Below, one piece after another: positions 29,591 to 39,986 of a stretch of 64,000 nt of DNA; within the stretch, counting starts at the first letter, position 1; every line of letters starts with the position of its first letter. The notes beneath the pieces were generated by a model. The model saw only the letters and a list, made by a program, of their open reading frames with translations, had not been told where the DNA came from and did no database searches. The translations under genes were made by a program, and so were the position numbers. Origin of the DNA: Hyphococcus sp. (GTDB lineage: Bacteria > Pseudomonadota > Alphaproteobacteria > Caulobacterales > Parvularculaceae); contig JAJFGF010000035.1 in NCBI GenBank assembly GCA_021776245.1, positions 1 through 64,000 on the forward strand, given 5' to 3'.

Positions 29591-30868
29591 CTAGCGCCGC
29601 CGCAGGCTGCGGCCGGCCTTGACGGCGTCGCGCCCGAATTTATCCCTGATGGCGTCAATGGCTTTTTCCTGGGCGGCAATTTTCTCATTGTCATCACCAA
29701 ACAGATCGCCCGGCCTGGCGCCGCTTTCAACCGATAAGTCCGAATAACCAACGCCAATCAGGCGATAGGCGCCGCCGCCGACGGTCTCATGCAGCATCTC
29801 TTTGGCGGCGGCAAAAGCCGTGCGGGCGAGATTGGCGGGCTCACCAAGAGTGCGCCGCCTTGTGATTGTTTTGAAACTTGCAGATTTCAGCTTCAATGTG
29901 ACGACGCGGCCTTCAAATCCGCTCGCTTTCATCCGGGCGGAAACTTTTTCGCAAAGTTCCCACAGCAAATCCTCCAGCCATTGCGGGTCTTTGATGTCGC
30001 TATTGAATGTTGTTTCCGAAGAAACCGATTTGGTTTCCCGTTCGGGTTTGACGCGGCGCACATCATCGCCGCGGGAAAGCCGCGCCAGCCGCAGGCCCAG
30101 TTCGCCATATCGTTTGCCAAGTGTTGCGGAATCTATCTGCTGCAATTGTCCGACAGTCAAAAGGCCGTCTCTTTTGAATTTCCCGGTCATCGCTTTGCCG
30201 ACGCCCCAGATCAATGAGATCGGCTGGCGGGCGAGAAAGGTTTTTGTTTCAGCTTTGCCAATGATCGAAAATCCGGATGGCTTGTCGAGATCAGAAGCGA
30301 TCTTGGCGAGAAACTTGTTATGGGACAAACCGATCGACGCTGTAACGCCAAGCTTTGCCTCGACCTGTTGCTGCAATCTGGCGAGTGTGATCGCGGGCGG
30401 CGCGCCGTGAACGCGTGTCGTTCCGGTAAGATCCATAAAAGCTTCGTCGATTGACAGGGGTTCCACCAGCGGTGTTATCGCCAGCATCATTTTTCGAACC
30501 GTGCGGCCGACCTCGGCGTATTTTGCCATATTGGGCTTTATCACCACTGCATTGGGGCAGGCGTCCAGCGCTTTAAACATGGGCATTGCGGATTTCACGC
30601 CATAGGTGCGGGCGACATAGCAGCAGGTTGAAACGACACCGCGCACGCCGCCGCCGACAATGACCGGCTTGTCGGCAAGGCTTGGATCGTCGCGTTTTTC
30701 GATCGCGGCATAAAATGCGTCACAATCAAGATGTGCAATGGAAAGCTCGAAAACTTCGGAATGCGCGGTGATTCGGCGGCCGCCGCAGGCGCTGCAATGC
30801 GCTGCCGCGTCTTGCCCGGCAGTCAGGCAATCCCGGCAAAACCCGGTAATGTCGAAGGTTTCAATCAC
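29591..30868 (-). CDS. dinB: DNA polymerase IV with N-terminal zinc-finger-like extension
   Basis: IAHLDCDAFYAAIEKRDDPSLADKPVIVGG, EPLSIDEAFMDLTGT, SHNKFLAKIASDLDKPSG; N-terminal FCRDCL...HCSACGG. Confidence 0.96.
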   Translation of the reverse strand: MIETFDITGFCRDCLTAGQDAAAHCSACGGRRITAHSEVFELSIAHLDCDAFYAAIEKRDDPSLADKPVIVGGGVRGVVSTCCYVARTYGVKSAMPMFKALDACPNAVVIKPNMAKYAEVGRTVRKMMLAITPLVEPLSIDEAFMDLTGTTRVHGAPPAITLARLQQQVEAKLGVTASIGLSHNKFLAKIASDLDKPSGFSIIGKAETKTFLARQPISLIWGVGKAMTGKFKRDGLLTVGQLQQIDSATLGKRYGELGLRLARLSRGDDVRRVKPERETKSVSSETTFNSDIKDPQWLEDLLWELCEKVSARMKASGFEGRVVTLKLKSASFKTITRRRTLGEPANLARTAFAAAKEMLHETVGGGAYRLIGVGYSDLSVESGARPGDLFGDDNEKIAAQEKAIDAIRDKFGRDAVKAGRSLRRR

Positions 30869-31025
30869 TTAACAAATGGTTACCACGCAGTGTTATCGGC
30901 GTTTTTTAGCTAAAAGCCCGCCGTTTCGTTCACCACAATAAACATTCAATTAAGACCTTTGCCGCAAAGTTTACCACAGCCGCCGCCGATTCGGCGCAGA
31001 GCAATTGAATACGTAAAGGCGTAAT

Positions 31026-31424
31026 ATGTCTGCCATGGAAAAGCTGGATTATTCCGCGCTTCCCAAGACTGTCCTGATCGTTGAGGACAACGAGCTGAAT
31101 ATGAAGCTGTTTCGCGACCTGCTTGAGGCGCACGGCTATAATACGCTGCAGGCCCGGACTGGTCCGGAAGCGCTCCGGCTCGCGGGGGAACATCACCCGG
31201 ACCTCATTTTAATGGACATCCAGCTCCCGGAATTTTCCGGCCTGGAGGTAACGCAAAAAATTAAGAATAATTCCGAACTTGTTGATATTCCGGTGATCGC
31301 CGTCACTGCATTCGCCATGAAAGGCGATGAAGAACGCATCAGGCAGGGGGGCTGCGAAGACTATATCGCGAAACCAATCTCGGTTGTTTCATTTCTTGAG
31401 AAAGTGAAAAGGTATTTGGATTAG
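31026..31424 (+). CDS. divK: Single-domain response regulator DivK
   Basis: [33 protein letters not shown]...[22 protein letters not shown]...[27 protein letters not shown]; followed by pleD. Confidence 0.94.
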   Translation: MSAMEKLDYSALPKTVLIVEDNELNMKLFRDLLEAHGYNTLQARTGPEALRLAGEHHPDLILMDIQLPEFSGLEVTQKIKNNSELVDIPVIAVTAFAMKGDEERIRQGGCEDYIAKPISVVSFLEKVKRYLD

Positions 31425-31464
31425 TCTCAATCCAAATTAACTCACTCAGGCCTATGGGGGTCCC

Positions 31465-32841
31465 ATGACGGCGCGTGTACTGGTCGTCGACGATCTTGAA
31501 CCTAACGTCAAACTGCTCGAAGCAAAACTTCGGGCGGAGTATTTCGATGTGTTGGGCGCTTATTCAGGCGTCGAAGCGATCGATACTGCGATTCAGGAAC
31601 AGCCGGATATTATTCTGCTCGATGTGATGATGCCAGGCATGGACGGATTTGAAACCTGCCGGCGGCTCAAAGCTTCACCTGAAACGATGCATATTCCGGT
31701 CGTGATGGTGACGGCGCTTGATCAGCAGGCAGATCGTGTCGCGGGACTGGAAGCAGGCGCCGATGATTTTCTAACCAAGCCGGTAGAAGATTTGGCGCTC
31801 TTTGCACGCGTGCGCAGCTTGACGCGGCTCAAAATGATGACCGATGAATTACGCGCCCGCTATGCGACCGGCAAGGGCCTCGGCGTTGTCGATAACATCG
31901 ACGTGGAAAATGAGACCGAAGACGCACGGATTCTTATCATTGACGACAATGAAGACCAAATCGAACGGCTTGCGGGCGCCCTTGGCGACGAAAAATATAT
32001 CGTCGATCATGAATTGAATCCTGAAGTCGCCATGGGTCGTGCGCGGTCAGGCAGTTATGATTTGTTGATCGTCAATTTGTCGATTGAAGAGATGGACCCC
32101 TTGCGCCTTTGTTCGTCTATCCGTTCATTTGAAGAAACCCGGCTGACGCCAATCCTCGCCGTTGTGCGACAGGGCGATACCCGCAAGCTGGTCCGCGCGC
32201 TTGATATCGGCGTCAATGATTATCTGACGCGTCCGGTTGATAAAAATGAGCTGACGGCGCGTGCGCATACGCAATTGCGCCGCAAACGCTATGTGGATCA
32301 GCTTCGTTCGTCGTTCCAGACAAGCCTCGAAATGGCGGTGACCGATCCGCTGACAGGTCTATATAACCGGCGCTATCTGGCCAGCCATCTCAGCGCGATG
32401 TTTGACCGCGCGTTCTGGACCGGGCGTCCGCTGTCGGTGATGATTTTGGATCTTGATTTTTTCAAACAGGTCAATGACACTTACGGTCATGATGTCGGCG
32501 ACAAAGTTCTGCAGGATTTCGCAGAGCGCATTTCAGGTACGGTACGCGGGATTGATCTCGCATGTCGTTATGGGGGTGAAGAGTTTTTGATCGCAATGCC
32601 GGATACCGATCTTGCTTTTGCCTCGGTTGTCGCAGAGCGCTTGCGCCAGGAAATCGCCAATCAGAAATTTGTCTTGAATGGCGGTCGCGATGAGCTTGCG
32701 GTCACAGTCAGCGTCGGCCTTGCGTCAACGGAAACCGGCCCTGAAGACGACAACGCCCAGAAACTGATCAAACGCACTGACGAAGCGCTTTATGAAGCGA
32801 AATCCGCAGGACGCAACCGCGTCATCAAAAGCGCTGCATAA
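31465..32841 (+). CDS. pleD: PleD-type response regulator diguanylate cyclase
   Basis: Two receiver domains and GGDEF-domain motif CRYGGEEFLIAMP. Confidence 0.96.
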   Translation: MTARVLVVDDLEPNVKLLEAKLRAEYFDVLGAYSGVEAIDTAIQEQPDIILLDVMMPGMDGFETCRRLKASPETMHIPVVMVTALDQQADRVAGLEAGADDFLTKPVEDLALFARVRSLTRLKMMTDELRARYATGKGLGVVDNIDVENETEDARILIIDDNEDQIERLAGALGDEKYIVDHELNPEVAMGRARSGSYDLLIVNLSIEEMDPLRLCSSIRSFEETRLTPILAVVRQGDTRKLVRALDIGVNDYLTRPVDKNELTARAHTQLRRKRYVDQLRSSFQTSLEMAVTDPLTGLYNRRYLASHLSAMFDRAFWTGRPLSVMILDLDFFKQVNDTYGHDVGDKVLQDFAERISGTVRGIDLACRYGGEEFLIAMPDTDLAFASVVAERLRQEIANQKFVLNGGRDELAVTVSVGLASTETGPEDDNAQKLIKRTDEALYEAKSAGRNRVIKSAA

Positions 32842-32950
32842 GTTAAGCCGCGCAAATTTTCTATCACGCTAAATTTTGCTGGTTGCGTTTGGCGCTTGCT
32901 CGCCGCACCGAACAGGAAAACCGCAAGGCCGCTTTTCCTGATCACGCTCC

Positions 32951-32982
32951 AAAAACAATAAAGCCGCCTCGAAAGGCGGCTT
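32951..32982 (-). terminator. Terminator of rpmG
   Basis: Minus strand AAGCCGCCTTTCGAGGCGGCTTTATTGTTTTT. Confidence 0.85.
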
Positions 32983-33009
32983 ATAAAATTGTCGATGACG
33001 CCGGCAGCG

Positions 33010-33177
33010 CTATTTGATTTTGCCCTCTTTGAAATCAACATGCTTGCGCGCCATAGGATCATATTTCCTGAGGACGAGCTTTTCCGTCATGGTGCGGGTA
33101 TTTTTCTTGGCGACGTAGAAAAAACCGGTTCCAGCGGTGGAATTGAGCCGGATTTTTACAGTGGTAGGCTTAGCCAT
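33010..33177 (-). CDS. rpmG: 50S ribosomal protein L33 (absent from the ORF track because it is 55 aa)
   Basis: Minus-strand translation [55 protein letters not shown]. Confidence 0.97.
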   Translation of the reverse strand: MAKPTTVKIRLNSTAGTGFFYVAKKNTRTMTEKLVLRKYDPMARKHVDFKEGKIK

Positions 33178-33188
33178 CGGTATCTCCC

Positions 33189-33240
33189 AGGGCGTTTCAG
33201 AGTTAAAGTGGTTGCCGGTTTATCGTCCGGAAACGCCCAA
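33189..33240. repeat. Dispersed palindromic repeat R1, copy 1
   Basis: AGGGCGTTTCAGAGTTAAAGTGGTTGCCGGTTTATCGTCCGGAAACGCCCAA. Confidence 0.78.
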
Positions 33241-33374
33241 GATTAAAATAAACGCGATTTCTTGTGGGAAAACCGCGTGGCACTATTCCGGAAATGCGCC
33301 GGAGCCGCTGATCACGCGGCGAGCGCGGATAAATACTCATGGATCGGGACGTGTCAAGGCGGCCCTGGTTTTCT

Positions 33375-33824
33375 TCAGGGGAGGGCTTTGCGGGCGCCAG
33401 CCAGCCTCGCGCCGCCAGCGTCCCCGCGATCTTCAAATCCATGCATGCGGCAGGCCCATTGCAGGCCGATCAGAGCCCCCTTGGCCAGCGGCAGGATGGC
33501 AAATGTCGCAATAAGAATGACCGGCGCCCAAATGGCGTATTGCAGCCAGATTGGCGGATCAAAGAGCTTTTCTGAGGCTAACGCCGCTGGAATCACCAGA
33601 TGGCCGGCAATTATGATCGTTAGCCATGGCGGAGCGTCGTCAGCCTCATGGCCAGAAATATCGAGCCCGCAAGCGGTGCAGGCCGGCGCGGTTTTGGTGT
33701 AACCGGCAAAAAGCCGGCCTTTGCCGCAGGCCGGACAGCGCCGGGCAAGCCCCCGGGCGATGGCCCGGCGGCGGGACCGCGAATCGCTTTTTCCGGCGCC
33801 GGCAATTTCGGGTGTCCTGGCCAT
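33375..33824 (-). CDS. DUF983 family membrane protein
   Basis: RGLARRCPACGKGRLFAGYTKTAPACTACGLDISGHEADDAPPWLTIIIAGHLVIP. Confidence 0.92.
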   Translation of the reverse strand: MARTPEIAGAGKSDSRSRRRAIARGLARRCPACGKGRLFAGYTKTAPACTACGLDISGHEADDAPPWLTIIIAGHLVIPAALASEKLFDPPIWLQYAIWAPVILIATFAILPLAKGALIGLQWACRMHGFEDRGDAGGARLAGARKALP

Positions 33825-33982
33825 GCCGCGCTATATGCGACCGGCGGCGATGTCGCGCAACCGGCGCAATCAGCGCAGGCGCTATCATCAGGCCCACTCA
33901 CGGAGCTGTGTAATCAATTTGACCCCGAAGGCGTGTACTTTCTGGCATAAGCTTTTCGAACCAGCATGGACGGAGAGGAGCG

Positions 33983-34447
33983 ATGACGATTTTGAAATGG
34001 GCTCTGGCGCTGATTGTCGGCGGATTTTTGATTATGATGGGGGTGATGAAATTCACCGGCGGCGCGCATATCTTTCAGTACATAGAATTCAAGGCCGGCA
34101 GCGCGGGCGTTCCTTTCGCTGATCTTGCCTATCCCCTTGGCAATTACGCGACCGGCTTATTGGAAATTGCTTCGGGCGCGCTGCTCATTTTGCCAATGAC
34201 GCGCCAGCTTGGCGCAACACTCGCCATTCTACCGCTCCTGGGGGCGGTTATCTTTCACCTGTCGCCATTGCTCGGCGTGACGACGCCTGAGGGATTTTCC
34301 GATCCGGCGCCTGTTGCAGCGCTTGCCGCAGGCGGTCCTTTTGTCCGGACGGATTTCTCGACCGGCGAATCAAACATGCTGTTTATGATGGCCGCAGGCA
34401 TGCTTGTTGTCGCGATCATCAATTTTGTTGTGCAGCGCCGGAATTAG
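33983..34447 (+). CDS. DoxX-like membrane protein
   Basis: MTILKWALALIVGGFLIMMGVMKFTGGAHIFQYIEF...LLEIASGALLILPMTRQLGATLAILPLLGAVIFH. Confidence 0.65.
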   Translation: MTILKWALALIVGGFLIMMGVMKFTGGAHIFQYIEFKAGSAGVPFADLAYPLGNYATGLLEIASGALLILPMTRQLGATLAILPLLGAVIFHLSPLLGVTTPEGFSDPAPVAALAAGGPFVRTDFSTGESNMLFMMAAGMLVVAIINFVVQRRN

Positions 34448-34462
34448 GGCGGCTTGCGCTTG

Positions 34463-34578
34463 TGGCCATGCTTCGAGGCTCGGCATTGCCGAGCCCCTCA
34501 GCATGAGGGAATTGCCAAAATAATTATGCATCGCTCATCCCGAGGCGCTTTCACTAAGTGAAAGCCTCGAAAGATGGT
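34463..34578. repeat. Pair of dispersed palindromic elements in opposite orientation, family R3
   Basis: CCATGCTTCGAGGCTCGGCATTGCCGAGCCCCTCAGCATGAGG and CTCATCCCGAGGCGCTTTCACTAAGTGAAAGCCTCGAAAGATGG. Confidence 0.72.
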
Positions 34579-34588
34579 TCCGGTTGCA

Positions 34589-35899
34589 CTACTGATCAAA
34601 CACTCTGGCGAAAATCGTGTCCACATGTCGGGTGTGATGAGAAACATCAAACAGCGCCTCGATTGTCTCTGCGGGTAATTTGGCGGAAACCTCGGGGTCT
34701 TTTTTGAGATTATCGAGGAAATGGCCTTCGCTGCGCCAGGCGGGCATCGCGTTGCGCTGCACCCAGGAATAGGAATCCTCGCGCGACACGCCGGCTTGCG
34801 TGAGCGCCAAAAGAACCCGTTGCGAAAACACCAGCCCGCCGAGGCGATCCAGATTTTGCTGCATGCGCTCGGGATAGACAACGAGATTTTCCACGACATT
34901 GGCGAGCCGGTGCAAGGCAAAATCAAGATGAATGGTTGCATCGGGCCCGATCCCGCGTTCGACCGAGGAATGTGAAATGTCGCGCTCATGCCACAGCGCT
35001 ACATTTTCCATGGCCGGGATGACACACATGCGCACCAGGCGGGCGAGGCCCGTGAGGTTTTCGGTAAGGATCGGATTGCGCTTGTGGGGCATCGCCGAAG
35101 AGCCTTTCTGGCCCTTGGAGAAAAATTCCTCCGCCTCAAGAACTTCACTGCGCTGGAGATGGCGGATTTCCACCGCGAGCCGTTCAACCGATGACGCGAT
35201 GACGCCGAGCGCAGCAAAAAATGCGGCGTGACGGTCGCGGGGAATGATCTGGGTTGAAACCGGCTCGACGGCGAGACCCATTTCATCTGCGACATGCGCT
35301 TCAACAGATGGATCAATATTGGCGAATGTGCCGACCGCGCCGGAGATAGCGCAGACGGCAATCTCCGCTCTCGCGGTCTCAAGGCGCGCCCGTCCGCGCC
35401 TGAACTCTGTATAAAAAGTCGCGAGCTTGACGCCGAATGTTGTGGGTTCTGCGTGAATGCCGTGGCTGCGGCCGACACAGATTGTATTTTTATGTTCCTG
35501 CGCGCGCTTTTCCAACGCGGCAAGGACGCGGTCCATCCCTGCGAGCAACAGATCGGATGCGCGGGCGAGCTGCACAGAAAGGCAAGTGTCCAAAACGTCG
35601 GACGAGGTCATGCCCTGATGTACGAAGCGCGCTTCATCTCCAACGATTTCCGACAGATGCGTCAGGAAAGCAATCACATCATGTTTGACCTCGCGCTCGA
35701 TCTCGTCGATCCGGTCGCTGTCAAACTGCGCCGCTTTTCCCTTTTCCCAGACTTTCGCCGCCGCGTCTTTCGGAATGACGCCGAGCGCCGCCATTTGGTC
35801 AGCTGCATGGGCTTCAATTTCAAACCAGATCCGATATTTGGTTTCCGGCGACCAGACCGCAGCCATTTCCGGCCGCGAGTAACGAGGGATCATTGACAA
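34589..35899 (-). CDS. purB: Adenylosuccinate lyase
   Basis: MIPRYSRPEMAAVWSPETKYRIWFEIE, SSDVLDTCLSVQL, GSSAMPHKRNPILTENLTGLAR. Confidence 0.97.
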   Translation of the reverse strand: MSMIPRYSRPEMAAVWSPETKYRIWFEIEAHAADQMAALGVIPKDAAAKVWEKGKAAQFDSDRIDEIEREVKHDVIAFLTHLSEIVGDEARFVHQGMTSSDVLDTCLSVQLARASDLLLAGMDRVLAALEKRAQEHKNTICVGRSHGIHAEPTTFGVKLATFYTEFRRGRARLETARAEIAVCAISGAVGTFANIDPSVEAHVADEMGLAVEPVSTQIIPRDRHAAFFAALGVIASSVERLAVEIRHLQRSEVLEAEEFFSKGQKGSSAMPHKRNPILTENLTGLARLVRMCVIPAMENVALWHERDISHSSVERGIGPDATIHLDFALHRLANVVENLVVYPERMQQNLDRLGGLVFSQRVLLALTQAGVSREDSYSWVQRNAMPAWRSEGHFLDNLKKDPEVSAKLPAETIEALFDVSHHTRHVDTIFARVFDQ

Positions 35900-35913
35900 C
35901 TCCGTTTATGCGC

Positions 35914-36063
35914 TGGGGCGTTTCCGAAATAAAGTGGCTTCCGGTTTATCGTTTGGAAACGCCCCAGTCATGATAATTAGCGCATTTCTTAACGGAAGTT
36001 CATCGCGATAGCGATGAACGCGTCCCGTTAAAAGCTTCGCTTTTAACTTCGGAAATGCGCTAG
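35914..36063. repeat. Dispersed repeat R1 copy 2 followed by a nested multi-hairpin element
   Basis: 35914-35966 TGGGGCGTTTCCGAAATAAAGTGGCTTCCGGTTTATCGTTTGGAAACGCCCCA; 35979-36061 AGCGCATTTC...GAAATGCGCT enclosing GTTCATCGC-GATA-GCGATGAAC and TTAAAAGC-TTC-GCTTTTAA. Confidence 0.82.
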
Positions 36064-36096
36064 CGCTATTTCTGCCGGCGCCGGCGGCGGGTCACA

Positions 36097-36300
36097 TCAT
36101 TCAGCTTGTGATGTCGCGCCTGTCTCAGGCGCCGGCGCATCACTTTCAAGAGTTCCCATAGGCGCCGCACCGGTCGGCTGCAAGGCGTCGTCTCCGCGCG
36201 CGCCCCAAATCCACCATCCGACGGCAAGTCCGATCGAGAACGTCAGAAGAAGGAGAAACCACATATGAGCGGCGAGCCAAAGCATATCTTTTCCTATCAA
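36097..36300 (-). CDS. Small membrane protein, function unknown
   Basis: One TM helix (MWFLLLLTFSIGLAVGWWIWG) and Pro/Ala-rich tail; stop abuts OmpA-like gene start side. Confidence 0.55.
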   Translation of the reverse strand: MIGKDMLWLAAHMWFLLLLTFSIGLAVGWWIWGARGDDALQPTGAAPMGTLESDAPAPETGATSQAE

Positions 36301-37515
36301 TTATTGCGGATCGAAGATCAAATCAATTTCGATGCGGCGATTTCGCCGTCGTCCTTCAAGTGTCCCATTGTCAGCTAATGGTTCCGCCGATCCGGCGCCG
36401 CGCGCGGCGAGCCTTCGCGCGGGGACGCCGTTTTTGACCAGAAAGGCGGCGACGGCGTCGGCGCGGCGCCGGCTGAGCCGGCGATTACTGAAGTCACCAC
36501 CAGTCGTATCGGTGTGGCCGGTAATCTCAAATGAGAATTGTGGGCATTCGCGCATCATGCCGGCCAGCTCCAAAAGGTGGCTGCGGCTTTCGCCCGTTAT
36601 GTTACTGCGCTCAACTGCAAAGCCGATGCGATGGGCGTCGATTTTCTGGCGCAGCCGGATTCTGCAGGCATCGGTTGCTGCTTGCGCCAATATCGGGCCG
36701 GCCGCAGCTTCTCGCGCAATCGACGCGCTGTTAGCCGCCGGGCCTCCTGTGGCGGCCGGCGCCCCCGTTTCCGAAACCTCTGCGGCGCTGGTCGCATCGG
36801 CTGATATTTGGTCAGGCGGGCGCACATTGATGGCGGCAACGCCCATCATGCCGTCGGGCAGCGATGACATTAATCCGCGCAGGACATCAGCGCGCTCTTT
36901 GCTGTTTGCGGCGCCGGTTAACACGAATTTTGCGCCAGTAGCCTCAATTGCGCCGTCGTCAAGACGCGCCAGCGCGTGGAGACTGGTTGAGGCTGCGATG
37001 AGCCAGTCGCGTTCCGGCGGCGCGCCGCTCGCAAGATCAAGTGAGCCGGAAATTTCCACGCCGGGAAATATTTCGCGGACAAGCTTCGAGATTTCCCGGC
37101 GGGCATGTTCGCTGGGCGCATAGCCGGCAATGACAATTGCGTCATTCTGCCGTTCAGCGATCCACAGGAAGGGATCGGCAACCGGCAATCTGTCGGCGCC
37201 CAAAACGCCTGCGTAATCAACTGCAGTGATGCCGCCGACAATGACGCCGCCGCGCCAGATCGCGCCATTGACTGCGGCAAGGGCGTTGTCAACATCGTCA
37301 TGAGACGGCGCATCGCCTGACAGAATTGCTTTTTGTCCGTCAATTCTCGCCTGCGCCCATGAAAAATCGCCTGCTGCAAGTTGTTGATTCACACGCAGCT
37401 GCAGCTCCCCTTCGGCGGTGACCGCAGAGCCGGGCAGGATATCAAACAGAATCGACAACACGCCCACAAGCGCCGTCGCCGACAAACCGAGCAGTATTTT
37501 TACGACGGCCTTCAT
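36301..37515 (-). CDS. OmpA family protein with N-terminal TM and BON-like repeats
   Basis: FEITGHTDTTGGDFSNRRLSRRRADAVAAFLVKNGVPARRLAARGAGSAEPLADNGTLEGRRRNRRIEI. Confidence 0.88.
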   Translation of the reverse strand: MKAVVKILLGLSATALVGVLSILFDILPGSAVTAEGELQLRVNQQLAAGDFSWAQARIDGQKAILSGDAPSHDDVDNALAAVNGAIWRGGVIVGGITAVDYAGVLGADRLPVADPFLWIAERQNDAIVIAGYAPSEHARREISKLVREIFPGVEISGSLDLASGAPPERDWLIAASTSLHALARLDDGAIEATGAKFVLTGAANSKERADVLRGLMSSLPDGMMGVAAINVRPPDQISADATSAAEVSETGAPAATGGPAANSASIAREAAAGPILAQAATDACRIRLRQKIDAHRIGFAVERSNITGESRSHLLELAGMMRECPQFSFEITGHTDTTGGDFSNRRLSRRRADAVAAFLVKNGVPARRLAARGAGSAEPLADNGTLEGRRRNRRIEIDLIFDPQ

Positions 37516-37546
37516 GAAAGAGGTCCTGTTCGCGGCTGCAGCGCCG

Positions 37547-38581
37547 TCACCATTCAAGAATGACTTTACCGGAATGGCCGGACCGCATTACATCGAACCC
37601 TTTTTGAAACTCGGCAATGGGAAATCGGTGCGTCAAAATGGGCGAGAGGTCGAGCCCCGCCTGGAGCATTGATCCCATTTTGTACCAGGTTTCAAACATT
37701 CGCCGCCCGTAAATCCCTTTGATCTCAAGACCCTTGAAGATGACGTTATCCCAGTTAACGGCCGCGCCATTCGGCATAATCCCAAGCATTGCAATCTTGC
37801 CGCCATGATTCACCGTATCGAGCATTGAGGCGAAAGCGGCGGGGACGCCGGACATTTCAAGGCCCACATCAAAGCCTTCGGTCATGCCGAGATCCATCAT
37901 GACATCGCGCAAGTTTTCACTCGCTACATTAACCGTGCGGGTGGCGCCCATTTGCCGCGCCAGGTCGAGGCGAAAATCATTGATGTCCGTGATGACGACA
38001 TGGCGGGCGCCGACAAATTTGGCGATCGCCGCCGCCATGATGCCGATCGGACCGGCGCCGGTAATCAGGACATCCTCGCCGACAAGATCAAAGGCAAGCG
38101 CCGTGTGGGTTGCGTTGCCGTAAGGATCAAAAATCGCGCCCATATCGTCGGAAACATTCGGCGGCAGTTTATAAACATTGAACGCAGGCACCGCGACATA
38201 TTCAGCAAAAGAGCCCGGCCGGTTGACGCCGACGCCGACGCTGTTGCGGCAAAGATGACGGCGCCCGGCGCGGCAGTTGCGGCAATAGCCGCAGGTCACA
38301 TGGCCTTCGGCGGAAACCCGGTCGCCGACGCTCATATTGAAATGTTCGGGGTGAACCTCTGAGCCAATCTCAACAATCTCACCGGCAAATTCATGACCCA
38401 CGGTCATCGGCACCGGAATGGTTTTCCGGGCCCAGTCATCCCAGTTATAGATGTGTACATCGGTGCCGCAGATCGCCGAGCGTTTGACCTTGATCAAAAC
38501 GTCATTGACGCCGACGTCAGGCTTTGACGTATCGAGCATCCAGATGCCTTCTTCAGGCTTTGCTTTCATCAGGGCTTTCAT
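37547..38581 (-). CDS. tdh: L-threonine 3-dehydrogenase
   Basis: [36 protein letters not shown]; zinc Cys cluster [15 protein letters not shown]; next to kbl. Confidence 0.96.
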   Translation of the reverse strand: MKALMKAKPEEGIWMLDTSKPDVGVNDVLIKVKRSAICGTDVHIYNWDDWARKTIPVPMTVGHEFAGEIVEIGSEVHPEHFNMSVGDRVSAEGHVTCGYCRNCRAGRRHLCRNSVGVGVNRPGSFAEYVAVPAFNVYKLPPNVSDDMGAIFDPYGNATHTALAFDLVGEDVLITGAGPIGIMAAAIAKFVGARHVVITDINDFRLDLARQMGATRTVNVASENLRDVMMDLGMTEGFDVGLEMSGVPAAFASMLDTVNHGGKIAMLGIMPNGAAVNWDNVIFKGLEIKGIYGRRMFETWYKMGSMLQAGLDLSPILTHRFPIAEFQKGFDVMRSGHSGKVILEW

Positions 38582-38780
38582 GGGCGGGCCTCTATCTACT
38601 GTTTGGCTCTTGTTCGTCCCGCGCTGGCGGGGTTGAAAGTATCTTTCTACCTGTCGGCGAAGCGGACGGAGGGGTTGAATTCAAGTGTTGTTAATAGCCC
38701 CGTCCGGTCCTGCGGACCACCTCCCCCATAAATGCGGGAGGAACAGGCCGTTGTGGATGAAGTATTCAGGAATAATGGCG

Positions 38781-39986
38781 TCAACCAATCACGCCTAATT
38801 TCTTACCAACTTTGGCGAACGCCGTCACGGCCTCGTCGACCTGTTCGTCGGAATGCGCCGCGCACATCTGGGTGCGGATGCGGGCAAGACCCTTTGGCAC
38901 GACCGGGAATGAAAAGGCGGTGACGTAAATCCCTTCTTCCATCAGCGCTGCGGCCATTTCGCCGGCAAGGCGCGCGTCGCCGAGCATCACCGGAATGATC
39001 GGGTGTTCGCCGGGGAGGAGATCGAAACCCGCCTCTGTCATTTGCGCGCGAAAACGTGCTGCATTGCGGAAGAGCTGCGCGCGTAACGCGTCGCCATCGT
39101 TGACGAGCTCCAGGGTTTTTAGCGTTGCGCCGAGCAGGGCCGGCGTCAGGGCATTGGAAAACAGGTAAGGCCGGGCGCGATTGCGTAAGAGATGCACGAC
39201 TTTTTCGCTGGCGCAGATATAGCCGCCCATGCCGCCGCCCAGCGCTTTGCCCAGCGTACCGGTGAGAATGTCAACGCGGTCCGCAACGCCGCAATGGGCC
39301 GGCGCGCCGCGTCCGCCGGGACCCATGAAGCCCGTTGCATGACAATCATCGACCATGACGAGGGCGCCGAATTCATCGGCGAGCGCACAAATCTCATCGA
39401 GCCTGGCGATATAGCCGTCCATGGAAAAGACACCGTCCGTGACAATGAGTTTGGTGCGCACGCCGTCAGCATGCGCTGTCAGGAGCTGGGTCTTGAGATC
39501 GCCCATATCTGAATTTTTAAAGCGGTAACGTTTGGCTTTGCACAGGCGCACGCCGTCAATGATTGACGCGTGATTGAGCGTGTCGGAAATGATTGCGTCT
39601 TCCGCCCCGAGGAGCGGCTCAAAGACGCCGCCATTAGCGTCGAAACAGGCGGCGAACAAAATCGAATCTTCATAACCGAGAAAATCAGCGATGGCCTTTT
39701 CAACATTGCGGTGAAGATCCGTTGTGCCGCAGATGAAGCGCACTGACGCCATGCCGAATCCGTATTCGTCCATGGTTGATTTTGCGGCGGCGACGATTTC
39801 CGGGTGGTCGGCAAGGCCAAGATAATTATTGGCGCAGAAATTCAAGACGCGTTTGGTCTTGCCCTTGTGGGCGACGTCGATCACCGGCCCTTGCGCTGAG
39901 GTGATCTGGCGTTCGATTTTTTCCAGTCCCTGCTCACGGATATCGGCAAGCGTTTCTTCGATGCGTTGATAAAAAGCCTCGCGCAT
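38781..39986 (-). CDS. kbl: Glycine C-acetyltransferase (2-amino-3-ketobutyrate CoA ligase)
   Basis: [55 protein letters not shown]. Confidence 0.96.
   Translation of the reverse strand: MREAFYQRIEETLADIREQGLEKIERQITSAQGPVIDVAHKGKTKRVLNFCANNYLGLADHPEIVAAAKSTMDEYGFGMASVRFICGTTDLHRNVEKAIADFLGYEDSILFAACFDANGGVFEPLLGAEDAIISDTLNHASIIDGVRLCKAKRYRFKNSDMGDLKTQLLTAHADGVRTKLIVTDGVFSMDGYIARLDEICALADEFGALVMVDDCHATGFMGPGGRGAPAHCGVADRVDILTGTLGKALGGGMGGYICASEKVVHLLRNRARPYLFSNALTPALLGATLKTLELVNDGDALRAQLFRNAARFRAQMTEAGFDLLPGEHPIIPVMLGDARLAGEMAAALMEEGIYVTAFSFPVVPKGLARIRTQMCAAHSDEQVDEAVTAFAKVGKKLGVIG

Noticed and set aside
36332-37123. 263-aa plus-strand ORF opposite the OmpA-like gene
   Set aside because: Mirror ORF, Arg/Ser/Ala-rich composition, no domain.
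38586-38780. Inverted/duplicated fragments between tdh and kbl (GGGGTTG..., CCTCCCCCATAAATGCGGGAGG)
   Set aside because: Looks like a degraded common intergenic repeat; boundaries and second copy in this window are not clear enough to list.
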